From: Nitrosomonas oligotropha
Lineage (GTDB): Bacteria; Pseudomonadota; Gammaproteobacteria; Burkholderiales; Nitrosomonadaceae
Assembly: GCF_900106555.1 (NCBI RefSeq)
Contig: NZ_FNOE01000013.1
Location: 1 to 64,000, forward strand
Direction: 5' to 3'
DNA: 64,000 bases
Positions within the stretch are counted from its first letter, which is position 1. Each line of letters starts with the position of its first letter. Below, in pieces: positions 8,988 through 17,976 of the stretch. The notes below the pieces were generated by a model, which was not told the DNA's origin, did not search any database, and worked only from the letters and a program-made list of their open reading frames with translations. The translations under genes and the position numbers were made by a program.

Positions 8988-9386
8988 TCACAAAACCGAC
9001 GCATCTTTCAGCCTCAGATTGTCAACATATGGGACAAAATCACGATCTGAGAAAAGCAAAGGTGTTTTGGTTTCGATGCAGTACGTGGCGATGAGGCAAT
9101 CGATGGTTTTTCTGATGGTAATGCCTTGCTTTCTGAGCGTGCGATAGTTTTGGGCCGATTTAATTGCCAAATCACTATTGCAAATTTGCACGAGTTCAAG
9201 CTCTGTCAGTAGTGATTTTGCTATTTGGTAATCTTTGTCGCTTCTAAATCCTTGCAGCACTTCAGCCAGAATTAAATCTCCAACGATGATCACCGTGCTG
9301 GACAGATAATGATCGAGTTTTTCGGTCTGACTGCTAATTTTGCCGTTGAAAAAATCCACCCATACACCGGTGTCGACCAATACCAT
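8988..9386 (-). CDS. vapC: VapC-type PIN-domain ribonuclease toxin
   Basis: VapC toxins are small Mg-dependent RNases of the PIN fold that cut tRNA or rRNA when not bound by their antitoxin. The 132-residue protein has the acidic PIN residues in order: Asp in LVDTGVWVDFF, Glu in ILAEVLQGF, Asp in TIDCLIATYC and Asp in LLFSDRDF. Its ATG at 9386 overlaps the antitoxin stop by one base (TGATG), the usual tight coupling of such pairs. An in-frame TTG lies one codon upstream. Confidence 0.9.
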   Translation of the reverse strand: MVLVDTGVWVDFFNGKISSQTEKLDHYLSSTVIIVGDLILAEVLQGFRSDKDYQIAKSLLTELELVQICNSDLAIKSAQNYRTLRKQGITIRKTIDCLIATYCIETKTPLLFSDRDFVPYVDNLRLKDASVL

Positions 9387-9577
9387 CAATCAGTTCTCAT
9401 CTCATCGAGATTACCATCCCATTCCAGTTTACCCCGATGCCGCTTGATCTCTTCTTGTTTTTTTATTCTTATCAAAGTTAACAGGCCGAGTTCTACGGCT
9501 TCTTTTTTGGTCTTTGCGCCGGTCAGCTTGATGACTTCATTCATCAGTTCGTCGTCAATAACAATATTGGTTCTCAT
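9386..9577 (-). CDS. vapB: VapB-type antitoxin
   Basis: This 63-residue protein starts MRTNIVIDDELMNEV, typical of ribbon-helix-helix VapB antitoxins of the VapB/YgfY-like type, and has a charged C-terminal tail (RHRGKLEWDGNLDEMR) that would wrap the toxin. GGAGG lies 4 nt upstream of the ATG at 9577 (another ATG immediately precedes it). The pair probably represses its own promoter in the AT-rich stretch 9590-9640. Confidence 0.88.
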   Translation of the reverse strand: MRTNIVIDDELMNEVIKLTGAKTKKEAVELGLLTLIRIKKQEEIKRHRGKLEWDGNLDEMRTD

Positions 9578-9649
9578 CATACCTCCATGTGTATGGTTGC
9601 ACTCTATTTTACACATAGAATATAGAATACGCATAGGGTTCACTCGTTG

Positions 9650-10414
9650 CTATTGGCTGGATAGCTCGCTTATCGCTGTATCGAACCAATGCCTGATGTT
9701 TTGAGCCAACCACTCCGGTTCATCCAGCGGCAAATCATGCCCGGCGGATTCATGTTCAATATAGTCAGCACCCCAAGTTTGCGCCAGCTTACGGCTACAG
9801 CGGTAATCGACCAACCGGTCTGCTCGACTGGCGACGACCAATAGCGGTTGCTGCGGTTTTGTGGTGACTAAAAATTTCATGGCAGCGAGGAATTGGTTTC
9901 TGGCACTGGCGGGCGTTACCGGGTTTTGCCGTTGCCATTGCTGCCAGGATTCGAGCAATTTTTTATCGTGTTGATGACGGTTGGAAGTCAATCGCAGAAT
10001 GCCCGATTCTCTTTGCGCAGCAGAATGAAGAATCAGCGGCAGAACATGCGGATAAGCTGTCCAGCGTAAACGGTGGTAAAACGGTGATAGTGGTCTCGCA
10101 CTGGTATTGATCAACACTGCGGCTTCAATTTCGGCGGGATAGCGCGTCATCCAATCGATGGCCATCATGCCGCCCATCGACAAAGCAATCAGCCGGATTG
10201 GTTGAGTTGAATTGATTTGCTGGTGCAACGCGCCGGTCATAGCGGCGATGGTGTCCGGGCTAATTTCATGATTACGCAAGCCATTGCCGGGAATATCCGG
10301 TGTGCTGATCAGCGCAGCAGGAAATTGTTGTTGCAGTTGATCGGTAAATTTTCCCCAATGCCGCGCTTCGCGCCATAAGCCGCGCAGCAACACGAAATGC
10401 GGCGGATGGTTCAT
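9650..10414 (-). CDS. Alpha/beta-fold hydrolase
   Basis: This 254-residue protein is a small alpha/beta hydrolase. The nucleophile Ser lies in ALSMGGMM, the acid is probably Asp in ASRADRLVD, and the His is in SAGHDLPLDEP, giving a complete catalytic triad. The opening FVLLRGLWREARHWG carries the oxyanion-hole region. Its ATG overlaps the stop of the upstream peptidase by four bases (ATGA), so the two are one operon. The substrate is unknown; it could be an esterase or lipase-like enzyme. Confidence 0.8.
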   Translation of the reverse strand: MNHPPHFVLLRGLWREARHWGKFTDQLQQQFPAALISTPDIPGNGLRNHEISPDTIAAMTGALHQQINSTQPIRLIALSMGGMMAIDWMTRYPAEIEAAVLINTSARPLSPFYHRLRWTAYPHVLPLILHSAAQRESGILRLTSNRHQHDKKLLESWQQWQRQNPVTPASARNQFLAAMKFLVTTKPQQPLLVVASRADRLVDYRCSRKLAQTWGADYIEHESAGHDLPLDEPEWLAQNIRHWFDTAISELSSQ

Positions 10415-11439
10415 GGATACCACAGCGCCAGCGCCTGTTGTTCCAGTTTTTCCGCGTCACTTTGATTGATCCAATTTTGGTATGACAGCGTGGCGTGCAG
10501 CAAAAATTCCATCAGGATCAAATGGCTTCTCAGCACACGATTCAGACGGTGCGGTTTGATCGGGTGATACAGGCCAAGCAATTGACGCAGCTGCAGCGGA
10601 TTCTTGCGGATCCAGCGCCACGATCCCATTTCCAGCGTCAATGGCAGAAAAACATTGTTCTGTTTCAATGACTCTAAATACAAAAAATCCCACAAGTCGC
10701 CATGCACCAGATAGTGCTGCGATTGCGGTTCAAATAAATAGTCCTGGTGCGGATAGGTTTGCATGAACAGGTTGCGCAAATAGCAGACTTCCTTCAAATG
10801 TTTGATCGGCTCGCAGCGGCTGCGGGCATAAGGAAACCAGATCTGATTGCGGAAACCGAAACCGGAATGGCAGTCGAGCACGAGGCTGAATGGCGCGGGC
10901 AAGACTTCCTGCGTGATGAAATCGCACAGTGCTTGCGCTTCGGGTTGCATGGGTTCATTGGTTTTTCCGCGATACCACGGCAAAGCGGATGAAATCCGGT
11001 GCCCACCAGCGAGCAGGATGGTTTTTTCCTGACTATCGACCGGCGCGTTGCGCATCAAATCGACACCCTGCCCGTTCGCGCGGGTTTTATTCAGCATGCC
11101 GGCCGGATTGACGAGGGGTAGAAAATGAATGCGCACGCGTTGCAAAATCTCGGCCAAAACCCGGTCCCACTTCAAGCGCTCCAGCAAACCTTCCAGGAAC
11201 GCGATGACAACTTGCGTGCCGATACGCTCTAAGCCATGAATCCCGCCGACATACGCCACGCATGGCACATCCGGCGCACGATTACCGAGCGTCAACGCAT
11301 ACACCGGCAACTCAGCAGCACCATACGGCACTTGGCACAGCACTTGGTGGTGCAGATACGCCGCATTGCCTTCTTGCAGAATGGTTTCAATCTGTTCGAG
11401 TTCCGGAAATGGTTGTTGAATCCTGGATGGCGCGCGCAT
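10411..11439 (-). CDS. M14-family zinc carboxypeptidase-like protein
   Basis: This 342-residue protein has the zinc site of M14 peptidases: H and E in GGIHGLERIG, the third ligand His in LDCHSGFGF and the catalytic Glu in LTLEMGSW. The region LPLVNPAGM is also typical. There is no clear signal peptide, so it is probably cytoplasmic. It is the first gene of a two-gene operon with an alpha/beta hydrolase; the pairing suggests joint breakdown of a peptide or ester-linked compound, but this is inference. Confidence 0.82.
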   Translation of the reverse strand: MRAPSRIQQPFPELEQIETILQEGNAAYLHHQVLCQVPYGAAELPVYALTLGNRAPDVPCVAYVGGIHGLERIGTQVVIAFLEGLLERLKWDRVLAEILQRVRIHFLPLVNPAGMLNKTRANGQGVDLMRNAPVDSQEKTILLAGGHRISSALPWYRGKTNEPMQPEAQALCDFITQEVLPAPFSLVLDCHSGFGFRNQIWFPYARSRCEPIKHLKEVCYLRNLFMQTYPHQDYLFEPQSQHYLVHGDLWDFLYLESLKQNNVFLPLTLEMGSWRWIRKNPLQLRQLLGLYHPIKPHRLNRVLRSHLILMEFLLHATLSYQNWINQSDAEKLEQQALALWYP

Positions 11440-11651
11440 TGTTGATTAAGAAAGTGTTGCCGGAGTCCCGGTTGCGATAAAAAGCCCATGTTACTCGAAT
11501 CATTTCATTTGCAGCAAAGAATCACTGCAAAAACGGCCCTCTTTCTCTTTTTTCACAAAGATTTCATCAATATTTAACAAATGCTTCAAAGAAGCTTAAC
11601 AAAATCGCTTTATGCTGCACTGCCATCACCAATCCATTTAAAAAGGCATTT

Positions 11652-12461
11652 ATGATTAAGAATAAAGCCCCCATCAAGGTACGCAGTGTTTGGATTTCGG
11701 ATGTGCATCTCGGGTTTCGCGGTTGCCAGGCGGAAGCATTGCTGCATTTTCTGCACTCGGTTGAAACCGATTATCTCTTCCTGGTCGGTGATATCGTTGA
11801 TTTCTGGAGCATTAAAAAGAGCCCCTACTGGCCGCAACATCACACTAATGTGATCCGCTCCATCCTGGGTAAAGCCAAGCACGGCACCAAAGTGATTTAT
11901 GTGCCGGGCAATCACGATGAAGCGTTGCGCGATTGTATCGGTCACGTCTTCGGCAACGTCGAGATTCACCAGGATTACGTGCATACCACCACGGATGGTA
12001 AGAAACTGCTGGTCATGCACGGCGACGAGTTCGACATGATCGTTAAAAACAGCCGCTGGCTCGCTAAACTGGGCAATATCGCCTACGATACCCTACTGGA
12101 TATGAATCACTACATCAATCGGTTGCGCAAATTCTTCGGTTATTCCTACTGGTCGCTCGCAGCCTACTTGAAGCTGAAAGTGAAGAACGCGGTCAGTTAT
12201 ATCAGCAGTTTTGAAGACGCACTGGCGCATTTGGCCAAGGATCGCGGTGTCGATGGTGTTGTATGCGGTCATATCCATCACGCGGAACTGCGGGAAATCA
12301 ATTCAGTGCTGTATTGCAACGACGGCGATTGGGTGGAAAGCTGTTCTACCCTGTTGGAGCATCTCGATGGTTCGCTGGAACTGGTTTTTTGGGCTGAGCG
12401 GTTTGAGCAGCACAAAAATCTCGTGCACGCAGAATTGCTGGCCAGTAAAAGAGCAGCTTGA
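11652..12461 (+). CDS. LpxH-like metallophosphoesterase
   Basis: This 269-residue calcineurin-type phosphoesterase resembles UDP-2,3-diacylglucosamine diphosphatases. It carries the full metal motif series: SDVHLG near residue 17, GDIVDFW, PGNHDE, MHGDEFD and CGHIHHA. It probably belongs to the LpxH2-type branch rather than the core lipid A enzyme, because the gene sits with a patatin-like lipase rather than lipid A genes. Its stop codon overlaps the start of the patatin gene (TTGA), so the two are coupled. Confidence 0.8.
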   Translation: MIKNKAPIKVRSVWISDVHLGFRGCQAEALLHFLHSVETDYLFLVGDIVDFWSIKKSPYWPQHHTNVIRSILGKAKHGTKVIYVPGNHDEALRDCIGHVFGNVEIHQDYVHTTTDGKKLLVMHGDEFDMIVKNSRWLAKLGNIAYDTLLDMNHYINRLRKFFGYSYWSLAAYLKLKVKNAVSYISSFEDALAHLAKDRGVDGVVCGHIHHAELREINSVLYCNDGDWVESCSTLLEHLDGSLELVFWAERFEQHKNLVHAELLASKRAA

Positions 12462-13393
12462 TTCATTTGAAACACTCACTGCCAATTAAAACCATTCTAA
12501 GCCTGGACGGCGGCGGCAGCCATTTGCTGATTCAGTTAAGCGTATTGGCCTGCCTGGAAGAAGATACCGGCGTTGCCACGTACGATTTGTTCGATCTAAT
12601 TGCCGGTTCTTCTTCAGGCGGATTGATCACCTGCTTGATCCTAGGACGGCAATTGAGCGCAAAGCGCATAATCGAAAAAGTTGTGCAAGAAAAATTGCTG
12701 GAAAAAATAATGTCGGAACACCGGTTCGGCCGTTTATTGAACAAATTGCAAGTTCGCCCGAAGTATCAAGGCATTCCGAAAAAACTGACGTTGCAACAGG
12801 AACTGGGTGATTTGAAACTATCGTCGCTCAGCAAACAGATTTTTATTCCCTGCTTCAATCTCAATCAGGATCAGCTGGAAATTTTCACCAATGACAGCGA
12901 GCCGGATTTTTTACTCAGCGAAATCGCTGATGCCTGCACGGCCGCGCCATCGTATTACCCGCCGGTGCAAATGCAGGATGGCGGCTGGCGCATCGATGGC
13001 GGTGTCGGCATGAATAATCCCGGATTCAATGCTTATCTCTACGCGCAACGCTGTTGGCGTCAGCATCATATCAAACTGCTTTCGATCGGCTCCGGCTGGC
13101 GCAGTTTTGCAATCAACGGTACGAAAGCTTGCGGATACGGTGGCGTGCAATGGTCAGCGCAAGGCATTGCATCGATCATACTCCGAGAAAAGATGAAGAC
13201 CAATGTGAAAACAACCGCGGAAATATTAGGCGATCAAGTGCTATACATCAATCACCACTTGAAAGATTATGACATGCCGGATCACATGGATTCCGCCAAT
13301 AACGCGGTCGTACAGCAAAAAGCGCTGGATATAGGCAAACGCTGGTACGCCCTGCAGCGCGAACAAATTCAGCAATGGCTGCAACCCGCGTAG
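12458..13393 (+). CDS. Patatin-like phospholipase
   Basis: Patatin enzymes are Ser-Asp dyad lipid acyl hydrolases. The 311-residue protein has the oxyanion motif SLDGGGSHLL (residues about 15-24), the nucleophile elbow GSSSGG and the catalytic Asp in DGGVGMNNP. The start is a TTG that overlaps the stop of the phosphoesterase gene. There is no signal peptide, so it is likely cytoplasmic and may act on membrane lipids or lipid intermediates. Confidence 0.87.
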   Translation: MIHLKHSLPIKTILSLDGGGSHLLIQLSVLACLEEDTGVATYDLFDLIAGSSSGGLITCLILGRQLSAKRIIEKVVQEKLLEKIMSEHRFGRLLNKLQVRPKYQGIPKKLTLQQELGDLKLSSLSKQIFIPCFNLNQDQLEIFTNDSEPDFLLSEIADACTAAPSYYPPVQMQDGGWRIDGGVGMNNPGFNAYLYAQRCWRQHHIKLLSIGSGWRSFAINGTKACGYGGVQWSAQGIASIILREKMKTNVKTTAEILGDQVLYINHHLKDYDMPDHMDSANNAVVQQKALDIGKRWYALQREQIQQWLQPA

Positions 13394-13688
13394 CCACAGC
13401 AACCTTATCCAGCCAGCTGCAAAATTCTTTGTCCGGCAGATTGAGAAAGCCAAGATAACAGTTGATCAAAAGCGCTGTTGCTTCTTCACATCCGCGTTAA
13501 CTTTACGCTTCGCAAAATTATCTCATAATCCAAATTAACTAATCACTCAAATTAATTAATTTTAAAAGTGATTTTTCTCACAGTAACTGATATTTAATTT
13601 AGGGTATACTGCCGCGGCATTTTAATGAATGCAATAGTTTATCCTAATGAGACAAATAGTTACTACCACCTTTCAGGGAGAAAGCACG
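13394..13688 (+). promoter_or_regulatory. AT-rich leader of the Ig-repeat gene
   Basis: This 295-bp gap is AT-rich in its second half. A TATACT hexamer at 13603-13608 could be a -10 element for the large gene that follows; no convincing -35 was seen. I saw no small gene and no strong hairpin. Confidence 0.3.
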
Positions 13689-16600
13689 ATGGCTGCTAAT
13701 TCGGCGAATCAGAAAGCAAATTCATTTGAGCAAAATTCCAAAGCTCAGAATGACAGTTTCACGGATTTAAACAACAACCGTGACAGCTTCATACTTAATG
13801 TGCTGGCAAATGATCAAGGTGGCTTATTAAAAGTATTATGGTCTCTGGACGAAGGCAGCGGTACCTGGAACGAACCCAGCGATTTGTTGACCCGTGATAA
13901 TTACGACGCGATTAACTATAGCGAGCTAGGCGCGCAGATTTCGATCACCAAATTTGGTACCGTTTCTTACGTTATTACACCGGAATTGCAAGCAAAACTT
14001 AAAGATCTATCAACCGGCGAGAGCTTAACCGATACCTTTATCTACGCCATGAAGGTCGGTCAAGGCAATAGCCCGCTGAGCTGGGCTAAGGCAACAGTGA
14101 CACTCAACGGACTGAATCATGCGCCGGAACTGACCGGAACGACTGCCATTCTGCCGAATGGAACGGAAAACACCGGCTATGAAATCCTAACAAGCGATTT
14201 GCTGAAGGGTTTCACTGATGCCGATAAGGATGAAATAACAATCAAGAATCTGTTGGTTACTCATGGTACGCTGACAGAAACCGCAACCGGCTGGATCTTC
14301 ACCCCGGAAAGCAATTTTTCCGGCGATGTCGAATTAAGCTATGACATTGTGGATGGTCATGGCGGAAGCCTGGGCGCGACGCTCAAATTCACACTTGAAC
14401 CTGCATTTCTGGACACGGATCCACCCGCTCTATTATTTTCCGAACCTGCTGATGACTCTGCGGCAGTTCCTGTTAATGATAATATTGTTTTACATTTCAA
14501 CGAAGTAGTCGTACCGGGATCCGGTAATATCATTGTTACTAACGGCACGGATACTCGCCTCATTGCTGTCGATGATAGCAACCAGGTGATATTTAGCGGC
14601 AGCAAGGTCACCATTAATCCCAGTGCCAACCTGGTGCCCAACACCGCTTACCATGTCGAAATGGCCAGTGGCGTACTAGCCGATCTATCCGGAAACCCTT
14701 ACACTGGAATGAGTGACTCATCAACGCTCAACTTTACAACAATTGCCGATACCGTTCCACCGGCTCTAAATTGGAGTTGGCCATTTGACGGGCAGCTATT
14801 CAAGGCCAATGACAATATCACCTTGGTTTTCAATGAAGAAATCATGGCAGGGACCGGCAACATCATCATCAGCAACGGAACTGATACCCGAAGCATCGCA
14901 ATTGACGATGCCGGCCAAGTAGCTATCAATAACTTCACCGGACTCGGCACCGCCAATGGCGGCATGATCACCATCAATCCTACAGAAGATCTGATTCTTA
15001 ATTCTACCTATAGCATCCAGATTGCCGCTGGTGTGGTTACCGATACATCAGGTAATGCTTGGGAAGGAATCAGTGATGCGCTGAGCTTTAATACGGTGGG
15101 GTCTGGTCCACTTTTATCTTGGAGCAATCCGTGGGACGATTTCACCGATTTTCAAGTGGACAGCAATATCGAGTTATCCTTCGATGAGGCAATTAAACCG
15201 GGTACCGGCAATGTTATCATCAGCAACGGCTCGGATACGCGCACCATCTCGATCAATGACAGCAGCCAAGTAATATTTGATGGTTTTGCGAATGTAATCA
15301 TTAATCCAACAACCAATCTGGTTCCCAATACCCATTACAGTATCAAGATCGATAGCGGTGCCATCACCGACCTGGAGGATAACCCTTACACTGGAATCAG
15401 CAACGATACGACACTTGATTTCTCTACAGTCACGACCGAGCCTCAGCTGAATGGCAGCTATCCTAGTGATGATTCCACCGGTTTCCAAGTAGATAAAAAT
15501 ATTGAACTCTTTTTTAATGAGCAGGTTAAGTCTGGCAGTGGCGGCAATATCATTATCAACAATGGTTCCGATACACGCACCATCGCTATTAATGATGCCA
15601 GTCAAGTCAGCTTTGATAATTCCAATAGAGTTGCCATTAATCCAACTGCCGATCTGACCCCCAATACTCATTACAGTATCAAGATCGATAGCGGCGCCAT
15701 CACCGACCTGGAGGGTAACCCTTACACTGGAATCAGTGACGACACATCGCTTGATTTTTCTACAGTCACAGGCGAGCCTCGATTAACCGGAAGTAATCCT
15801 TGGGATGATTCCACCGGGTTCCAAGTGGATAAAAATATTGAACTCTATTTTAATGAACAGGTTAAGTCTGGCGGTAGCGGCAATATCAATATCAGCAATG
15901 GTTCCGATACACGTACAATCGCTATTAGTGATGCCAGCCAAGTCACTTTTGACGGTTATAGTGGTGTAATCATCAATCCAACAACCGATCTGGTCCCCAA
16001 CACCCATTACAGCATCAAGATCGACAACGGCGCCATTACCGATTTGGATGGCAATGCTTATGCCGGTATCAGTGATGAAACCACACTCGATTTTTCGACA
16101 ATTACGAGCGAACCTCGTCTATCTGGTAGCAATCCTGGAGACAATTCCACCGATTTTCCAGTTGACAGTAACATTCAGTTATCCTTCAATGAAGAGGTTA
16201 AAGTCGGTAGCGGCGGCAATATCGTTCTTAGTAATGGCTCCGATACACGCACCATTGCGATTAATGATGCCAGCCAAGTCACTTTTAGCGGAAGTAAGAT
16301 GATAACCATCGATCCGACTGCCGATCTGATTCCCAACACTAACTACAGCATCAAAATCGACAACGGCGCCATCATCGATCTGACCGGTAATCCTTACGCC
16401 GGAATCAGCGACGACACCACGCTCAACTTCTCCACCGTCACCACCGAACCACGTTTATCCTGGAGCAATCCTTGGGATGGGTTCACGGATTTCCAGGTTG
16501 ACCAGAATATCGCTTTGTCCTTCAATCAGGCAATTAAGAGTAGTGGCAGTGGTAACATCATTATCAGCAACGGTTCCGATACACGTACCATCTCGATCAG

Positions 16601-17873
16601 TGACAGCAGCCAAGTTGCATTCGATGGTTACAATAGCGTAATTATCAATCCAACTACCGATCTGATCCCCAATACGCATTACAGCATCAAGATCGACAAC
16701 GGCGCTATCACCGATCTGGATGGTAACCCTTACGCCGGAATCAGCGACGAGACCACGCTCGATTTCTCCACAACCACGAGCGAACCTCGGCTAACCGGAA
16801 GTAATCCTTGGGATGATTCCACCGGTTTCCAAGTGGATAGAAATATTGAACTCTATTTTAATGAGCAGGTTAAGTCCGGCAGCAACGGCAATATCATCAT
16901 CAGCAATGGTTCCGATACACGCACCATCGCCATCAATGATGCCAGTCAGGTCAGTTTTGATAATTCCAATAGAGTCGTCATTAATCCGCTAGCCGATCTG
17001 ATTCCCGACACGCATTACAATATCAAGATCGATAGCGGCGCGATCACCGATTTGACCGATCATGCCTACGCCGGTATCAGCGATGACACCGCGCTTGATT
17101 TCACCACCATCACGGGCGAACCTCGTCTCGATGGCAGCATTCCTGGTGACGATTCCATCGATTTCCAAATTGATCGGAATATCGAACTCTATTTCAATGA
17201 ACCGGTTAAGCCTGGCAGCAGCGGCAATATCATCATCAGTAACGGTTCCGATACACGCACCATTTCGATCAATGACCGCAGCCAAGTCACATTCGATGGT
17301 TACACGGCTGTCATCATCAATCCAGCAACTGATTTGGTCCCTAACACTGACTACAGCATTAGAATCGATAGTGGCGCCATTACCGACTTAATCGGCAATC
17401 CTTATGGTGGTATCAGTGACGATACGTCGCTTAACTTTACGACGATACCTAGCAACCCTCTGTTGACTAGCAGTTCACCGGTGGATAATGCCAGCGATGT
17501 TGCAGTGGGTGACAACATCGCCCTCTATTTCAACGAGGCGATAAAACCGGCAATCGGTCACATTGTGATCAGCAGTGATTCAGATACACGGACGATTTCA
17601 ATCAATGATTCCAGTCAGGTTACTTTCAGCAGCAGTAAATTCGGCGGCAATCAAATCATTATTGATTCGGCAGCCGATTTGGTTCCCAATACGACTTACC
17701 ATATTGAAATTGATGCCAGCGCGATCACCGATACCGCCGGAAATAATTACGCGGGAATCAGTGATGACACTACACTCAATTTCACGACAGCTGATAGTGC
17801 TGGATTTTCTCTGGCGACACCGTTAGTTGTCGGCGTATCAAGTTTTGACGAACAGTTTTTTCCAGTTCTCTAA
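13689..17873 (+). CDS. Large secreted or surface protein with ten bacterial Ig-like repeats
   Basis: This 1394-residue protein has an N-terminal part (1-240) with VCBS/cadherin-like segments (ILNVLANDQGG, LTGTTAILPNG, GFTDADKDEITIKN) and then ten tandem Ig-like units of about 105-115 residues, each with xPDDxSxxFxVDxNIxLxFNE, NGSDTRTIxI and LxPNTHYSIxIDxGAITD. These resemble the SbsA-type Ig domain (Big_5). There is no Sec signal peptide and the C-terminus (SSFDEQFFPVL) resembles an uncleaved type I secretion tail, so export by a type I system is likely; none is encoded here. ATG 13689 has GGGAG 8 nt upstream. Probable role: adhesion or biofilm matrix. Acidic, Asn/Asp/Ser/Thr-rich composition fits an extracellular protein. 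Confidence 0.8.
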   Translation: MAANSANQKANSFEQNSKAQNDSFTDLNNNRDSFILNVLANDQGGLLKVLWSLDEGSGTWNEPSDLLTRDNYDAINYSELGAQISITKFGTVSYVITPELQAKLKDLSTGESLTDTFIYAMKVGQGNSPLSWAKATVTLNGLNHAPELTGTTAILPNGTENTGYEILTSDLLKGFTDADKDEITIKNLLVTHGTLTETATGWIFTPESNFSGDVELSYDIVDGHGGSLGATLKFTLEPAFLDTDPPALLFSEPADDSAAVPVNDNIVLHFNEVVVPGSGNIIVTNGTDTRLIAVDDSNQVIFSGSKVTINPSANLVPNTAYHVEMASGVLADLSGNPYTGMSDSSTLNFTTIADTVPPALNWSWPFDGQLFKANDNITLVFNEEIMAGTGNIIISNGTDTRSIAIDDAGQVAINNFTGLGTANGGMITINPTEDLILNSTYSIQIAAGVVTDTSGNAWEGISDALSFNTVGSGPLLSWSNPWDDFTDFQVDSNIELSFDEAIKPGTGNVIISNGSDTRTISINDSSQVIFDGFANVIINPTTNLVPNTHYSIKIDSGAITDLEDNPYTGISNDTTLDFSTVTTEPQLNGSYPSDDSTGFQVDKNIELFFNEQVKSGSGGNIIINNGSDTRTIAINDASQVSFDNSNRVAINPTADLTPNTHYSIKIDSGAITDLEGNPYTGISDDTSLDFSTVTGEPRLTGSNPWDDSTGFQVDKNIELYFNEQVKSGGSGNINISNGSDTRTIAISDASQVTFDGYSGVIINPTTDLVPNTHYSIKIDNGAITDLDGNAYAGISDETTLDFSTITSEPRLSGSNPGDNSTDFPVDSNIQLSFNEEVKVGSGGNIVLSNGSDTRTIAINDASQVTFSGSKMITIDPTADLIPNTNYSIKIDNGAIIDLTGNPYAGISDDTTLNFSTVTTEPRLSWSNPWDGFTDFQVDQNIALSFNQAIKSSGSGNIIISNGSDTRTISISDSSQVAFDGYNSVIINPTTDLIPNTHYSIKIDNGAITDLDGNPYAGISDETTLDFSTTTSEPRLTGSNPWDDSTGFQVDRNIELYFNEQVKSGSNGNIIISNGSDTRTIAINDASQVSFDNSNRVVINPLADLIPDTHYNIKIDSGAITDLTDHAYAGISDDTALDFTTITGEPRLDGSIPGDDSIDFQIDRNIELYFNEPVKPGSSGNIIISNGSDTRTISINDRSQVTFDGYTAVIINPATDLVPNTDYSIRIDSGAITDLIGNPYGGISDDTSLNFTTIPSNPLLTSSSPVDNASDVAVGDNIALYFNEAIKPAIGHIVISSDSDTRTISINDSSQVTFSSSKFGGNQIIIDSAADLVPNTTYHIEIDASAITDTAGNNYAGISDDTTLNFTTADSAGFSLATPLVVGVSSFDEQFFPVL
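14418..17792 (+). repeat. Tandem ~330-bp repeats inside the Ig-like gene
   Basis: Ten coding repeats follow each other without spacers. Units 3 to 9 are very alike at DNA level (for example the segments encoding NGSDTRTI and PNTHYSIKID recur nearly unchanged), while the first two and the last are more diverged. Such arrays change copy number by recombination. Confidence 0.85.
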
Positions 17874-17887
17874 TACCTAAGCTGTAT

Positions 17888-17930
17888 CGTTCAAGCAGCG
17901 CCATCGTAATTAGGTGGCGCTGCTTGAACG
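17888..17930 (+). terminator. 16-bp perfect hairpin after the Ig-repeat gene
   Basis: CGTTCAAGCAGCGCCA (17888-17903) pairs perfectly with 17915-17930 around an 11-nt loop. It starts 15 bp after the stop codon. There is no T-run after it on the plus strand, so it may act as a transcript stabiliser, a weak terminator or a protein site rather than a classical terminator. Confidence 0.5.
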
Positions 17931-17976
17931 TCAAAGAAATCACCGCGACCATGCTTTTTTGACTCAAAATTTCTCC

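Noticed and set aside
11640-12461. Essential lpxH of lipid A synthesis
   Set aside because: Possible, but the neighbourhood (patatin) and protein pattern fit the LpxH2-type branch; kept as LpxH-like only.
15174-17285. Several minus-strand frames with repeated IDNYAIVTIE-like segments
   Set aside because: They are antisense shadows of the Ig repeats; the repetition comes from the sense gene.
14418-17792. Repeat array considered as CRISPR
   Set aside because: Repeats are about 330 bp, contiguous and coding, with no short direct repeat and spacer pattern.
17914-17976. GTG start for the TPR-GNAT gene
   Set aside because: It lies inside a 16-bp hairpin and adds residues with no TPR similarity; ATG 17977 fits better.
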